A stretch of 64,000 nucleotides of DNA from Calonectria ilicicola (taxonomy: Eukaryota > Ascomycota > Sordariomycetes > Hypocreales > Nectriaceae). The notes under the pieces are model-generated. The model was not told the origin of the DNA and made no database searches. It was given only the letters and a program-made list of their open reading frames with translations. The translations under genes and the position numbers were made by a program. Of the stretch, positions 59,691 through 64,000 are shown one piece after another (positions within the stretch are counted from its first letter, which is position 1; each line of letters opens with the position of its first letter). The stretch is from contig CP085828.1 of the NCBI GenBank assembly GCA_020809705.1, positions 2,046,001 through 2,110,000 on the forward strand, given 5' to 3'.

Positions 59691-62536
59691 GCTCTTACGT
59701 TTCGTTTACAAATGTTTCTTGATGTGATGATCAATTCCCGCATTTTCAACTCCCATCTTTATTTTAGACTTGCATGGCGCGTCCTCTTGTGCGTGTCAAT
59801 CGACGTGTGCCATGCTCGCTCTGTAAGCAGCATTGTCGGCCGCCTCTCCATGACAAAAACCAAGGCAATGGCGGTGAAAATGGCGGACGATATAGAGCTG
59901 CGTCAGCACTTATTAGAGTTGTATTGGAGCGTCATCCCCGACGCCTCCAGCAGGCAGTAGGTAGTATTTGTCAAGCACTCTAAAAGACAAGCATCTTTTC
60001 GGAAACCCCCGAACAAAAAAAGAAAGAAGAAGAAGAAAGGTGTGAGGGAAAACACAGCACATGAACGAATACATACGTTGCAAATAATTAATTCTCCTCG
60101 GAGAAAAATATCGGGATGGGCCAAACGAATGCCGTTCCCGATGACCCGAAATGAGTGGTCGCACAGCATGTCACTCCCGCAGGCACGACCATCATCAAAT
60201 GACCTCACCCAATCTTCCTCTCTCATCCCAACACAATGGCCATGGTCATCTGATTATGTACCGAACCAACAGCACGTAATCTCGCCTCAAGCCGACCACC
60301 AAATGATGACTGCTCCGGCTATGCCCTGTCCAGCTCGCCGTTTCCCTCTATTCCCTGCCCAATCCTTATTGCTCTCCACACGTTCATTGCGCCACTGCCG
60401 GTTCGCGAATCTCCCTCTGTATTGTTTCCAAGACATGGTTACGTCTGCGGCTTGTCGCGAAAATTTTTCTCCTTTCCTTATCCCAGACAATGGATGCAAA
60501 ACACCCAACGGCGCGAACAGGGTCTCCTGTAAGGGCAACACCCGCACAATGTCTGAAGCAGCGCCACGCCGAACGCCCGACACATGTTTCGCGAGAGCTT
60601 CGGATATGGATGCGAACGGTTTTGCACTGACATCTGCGGTTAATGCAGCTGACTCTGTCGCTGTCTGTAGCAAAGGACATTGCACAACAAACTAAGCAAT
60701 CACATCATCCATTTCCTCAACAGCACATCATCTCCCGTCGCCCGAGGAGTGCCAGCTCTTTTGAATAGACGAGGCGGCAGGTCAAGCTACCAGCTAATAA
60801 GAATGGAGCCCCGAATACCACATTTCAGCTTGCATCCACCCAGCAATTAATTGGCGCCAGCCACCAGCGTCAGAACGGTTCTTGTTAGATCCCGTTGATT
60901 AACACAATCGAACCAAGCCAACGCGCGTCTAGATTTCGGGATTTTCCACAGTAGTACTTGCGCGGAATACACGGGGGAACAAAAGGTCAATCGTGACCCT
61001 TATGGGTTACGTAGCAAACTTTTTCAATGCATGGGAATGCGAGTGCGAAATGGCGGACGGATAACGGTTGCAGTCGATCAAATACCCATTACAGGATAAT
61101 ACACATGGTCGCAACACAATAGAGTCTTGCTGATCACGCTGATGTGGAGAGGAAATGGTGGAAAATGAGTGGAACAGCTACATGGCCGCGTTTCAGACAG
61201 AATCTTGGCCTGGTTCGTCGGTTCACTACCCGCTAAAGCTGTGCTTTGATCGCTTTCTGCCATGACACCACAGTCACATAGTGCAGCGCCGACGCGACCC
61301 AGGGGTGGTCTGTCATATCACTTGGCCATCAACAGATCAGTTGTGGCTCGGGGCCAACAGAGAAGCCAAGCATGGGCGCCAAAGCCGGACTGGCATCTTC
61401 CTCGACGGCGCCAACATTGGCCCAGGAACAATGAAATGGCCCGCTACCTAGCCGATCAACAACAGTGCCAGCCCGGTTCTCAATCTTAAGCATGGGCCAA
61501 TATGCTTGCTGCCATGCCCTCCTCCCCGAAAAACAAGCCACCTGCGAGGGGCAATGCAGCTGGGCCACCATCACCAGACTAGACTCAGGCACAGGCTGCG
61601 AGGGGCAGGCTGCAGAGTCAGGGGTATTCAGGAACAAGACTGCAGAGTGTGGCACAGCAAAAAAACAAGGCAGGCAAGGAAAACAAAGCCATTCTCTCTC
61701 CCCATCTCTCGCCGAAGCCGCCTCTGTTCCTTAAACAACGGGTCCAACCGAGGAGAGGCCTGTTCGGCCGACTGTGACTTCCCCGATTGAGCCAACCCCG
61801 AGAAACCACGGCCTCTTTCCAGTAGGTCCTCAAGACGGCTTGAATCAAGCACGCATGGACCTGCCGATGTTTAATCTGCGACGAGCAGCTAGCCCCGGGC
61901 GATGGAGACAATTGCCTAACACAATTGGCTGCCGCCCGAGAGGCGGCGCCAGGGGGGAGATGAGGTGACTGTCTTATTGGGCTTGGTGTGATTACCCCGG
62001 CCCCTGGAGACGGAGGCGCTACTCCACAATGGAACTGGTCAAGGCGGGCCATGATGGATCACACAGGTCGAACAGCCAGGGGTCTACTCAAACGGTAGCC
62101 CAGAAAGGCACACCGGGAGACGAGTTCATGGCCATTTCCTGCAATGGCGTCGCGCTGGGCTTCTAGTTCGGCAGCCGCCCCTCCTAGTCCCACGGCGCTG
62201 TTCACATATCTCATTTCCTTTAGGTCCCATCACATCTTCCCTCGCGTTGTCCGCTTCCCACTATCCGTCGCCACACTGTCGATCTCATTAACCCACTCTT
62301 CCTCTCATTTTTGATCTCCCCATGTAAATACTCAGAGCGCTGCTGGTCCGCGACTGTTTCCACTCTTGACCTCTGTTGTCGACATCGTCACTCGCTCACT
62401 ACCTTGACGAGCATTTAGCTCTATCACCACCGACCAGGAACACCCCTTTGGGTTACGGTACGCGTGCGGAGGAAACATCACTCATTGAAACGATATCCGA
62501 AAATTGCTCGACGCTCATTTCTCGACGACATTCACA

Positions 62537-64000
62537 ATGAAGTTTACGACAGTCCCTACTGCCCTTGCGGCAACCATCTTGTTGGTCGCTCCGCAAGTTT
62601 CTGCCAAGGCGCACCAGCACCACCGTCGCCTCGATCACATCTTCGACCGCAACCGGCCTCAGGATCTGTCATTTTTTGAGGTCAAGACTGACATCAACAC
62701 CAACCGCGCTGCCAAGCGTGGAGGACAATGTCAGTTCCCCACCGATGACTCCAACATGGTCGCCGTCACTCCCGATTCCAAGAACGCCGGATGGGCCATG
62801 AGCCCCGACCAGGAGTGCAAACCCGGCAACTACTGCCCCTTTGCTTGCAAGCCCGGCATGGTTATGAACCAGTGGGAGCCTGATTCTACTTACAGCTATC
62901 CTTCATCCATGGTGGGTTTATTTTGCGCTTTTTTGGTCATCATTATTTATCAACAACACTCGCTAACACTGGTTTAAAGAACGGAGGTTTGTACTGCAAT
63001 GATGATGGTGAGATCGAGCAACCATTCAAGGGCAAGCCCAACTGTGTTGAGGGAACTGGCTCTGTTCAGGCTGTGAACAAGTGCGGTTCCAAGGTATCCT
63101 TTTGCCAGACTGTTTTGCCTGGTAACGAGGCCATGCTTATTCCTACTCTTGTTTCTGGCGCAACCACCATTGCTGTTCCCGATACCTCTTATTGGTGCTC
63201 TACCGCTGCTCAGTAAGTCCTGCTTGTTGAAAAACAACGATGCATCAACTAACAAAGGATTAGCTTTTATATCAACCCTCCGGGTACTGGCGAGGAGGGA
63301 TGTATTTGGGGTGATGAGAGCAAGCCTATCGGTAACTGGAGCCCTTATGTGGCTGGCGCCAACACTGAGTCCAACGGCGAGACTTTCGTCAAGCTTGGAT
63401 GGAATCCTATCTGGGAGGACTCTGGTCTGAAGGGCACCCTTCCCGACTTTGGTGTCGAAATTAAGTGTCCCGATGGTGGCTGCAACGGTCTTCCCTGCAA
63501 GATCGATCCCTCGGACGGCGAGGGCAAGGTCACCAGCAACGAGGCTGCTGATGGCGCCGGTGGTTCGGCCTTTTGCGTCGTCACTGTCCCCAAGGGTAGC
63601 ACTGCGCAAATTGTTGTCTTCAGCACTGGTGGAGGCTCCAGTGACAGCTCTGACTCTGATGTCAAGGCCGAGTCCACTGATGACAAGACAACAACAACAA
63701 CAACAACAACCACTACTTCTGCCAAGCCTACAACCTCGGCCAAGCCCACAACCACAGAGGAAGCCACTACATCAACCCCTGAGCCCGAGACAACCACCAC
63801 TGAGGAGGAGTCTACTACCACTACCGAGGCTGCTACCACCACTTCCTTCTCCAAGTCCACGACTACAAAGTACGACTACGATGAAGAAACCACCACAGCG
63901 AAATTTACCGTCGGCCCTGGTATCTTCCATGAGAACGGTACCACTACCCCTACTGCCAGCAGCAGTGGTAGTGAGGCCAAGGCCACTGGCGGCAGCAGTA
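62537..64000 (+). CDS. SUN-family cell-wall protein, group II type (3' truncated by window edge)
   Basis: Exons 62537-62911, 62980-63212 and 63264 onward, all in phase, give 448 residues with no stop before the window ends. A signal peptide (MKFTTVPTALAATILLVAPQ) is followed by a basic RHHxxx-like pro-region and KRGGQ, a likely Kex2 site. The SUN domain starts immediately: CQFPTDDSNMVAVTPDSKNA, then the signature CKPGNYCPFAC (C-X5-C-X3-C), and GLYCNDDGEIEQPFKG across intron 1. From about residue 335 a Thr/Ser/Glu-rich linker begins, which suggests heavy O-glycosylation. A SUN domain ahead of a Ser/Thr tail is the group-II arrangement; classical Sim1/Uth1 proteins have the reverse order. SUN proteins act on beta-glucan in the cell wall and during septation. 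A GPI signal may follow beyond the window. Confidence 0.9.
63688..63716 (+). repeat. ACA triplet run encoding poly-Thr
   Basis: An in-frame ACA/ACC run inside the SUN gene encodes a stretch of about ten threonines at the start of the glycosylated tail. Confidence 0.7.

Larger units (their letters stand above)
58629..62536. other. 3.9-kb divergent intergenic region upstream of cupin and SUN genes
   Basis: It holds both promoters and long 5' leaders. Simple repeats lie at about 58968-58981 (TG) and 59622-59690. Frames of up to ~217 codons (60042-60692) are open but lack recognisable domains and overlap antisense frames. The last ~300 nt before the SUN start are C/T-rich, typical of a highly expressed fungal 5' UTR. 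Confidence 0.45.

Noticed and set aside
60042..60695. Plus-strand frame of 217 codons upstream of the SUN gene
   Set aside because: No recognisable content, low-complexity start, and antisense frames of similar quality overlap it.

Overview
This window is nuclear DNA of a filamentous ascomycete, most likely a Sordariomycete (Hypocreales-like). The evidence is short introns (about 50-120 nt) with GT..AG ends and CTAAC-type branch points, interrupted genes on both strands, a GATA factor of the AREB type, a group-II SUN protein, a spherulin-like cupin and a divergent histone H4 of the kind described in Neurospora. No bacterial operons, CRISPR arrays or recognisable transposons are present. The species cannot be named from the sequence alone.

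Layout. 0-7 kb: the 3' end of a probable DUF676 lipase, an intron-containing tRNA-Ala(AGC) on the minus strand, a mitochondrial K+/H+ exchange-related protein (Mit_KHE1), a small unassigned spliced gene and the Svf1 survival factor. 9-15 kb: the GATA factor areB, a six-exon histone H4 variant and a membrane-anchored GNAT-like protein. After about 5.2 kb without genes, 20.5-27.6 kb holds a beta-carbonic anhydrase, an ABCG half-transporter with two apparent reading-frame breaks, and a DHA2-type MFS transporter. From 27.6 to 42.3 kb I find no convincing gene. 42.3-57.1 kb is a dense housekeeping block: Vip1/Asp1 inositol pyrophosphate kinase, Utp21 (small-subunit processome), Tvp15 (Golgi, COPI-associated) and mitochondrial EF-G2 (Mef2). 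57.7-64 kb holds a secreted cupin and the 5' part of a SUN-family cell-wall protein that runs off the window.

The genes do not form one pathway. They are ordinary core genes interleaved with long non-coding stretches. Most exon junctions were settled by matching reading phase across GT-AG introns, so those gene models are internally consistent, but no transcript evidence was available.

Items most worth a second look are the divergent histone H4 with micro-exons and a C-terminal extension, the ABCG gene with two frame breaks, the alternative start inside an areB intron, the 14.7-kb gene-free stretch with a perfect 11-bp inverted repeat near its edge, and the GNAT-like protein with a hydrophobic hairpin. 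I did not find a clearly new multi-gene system.
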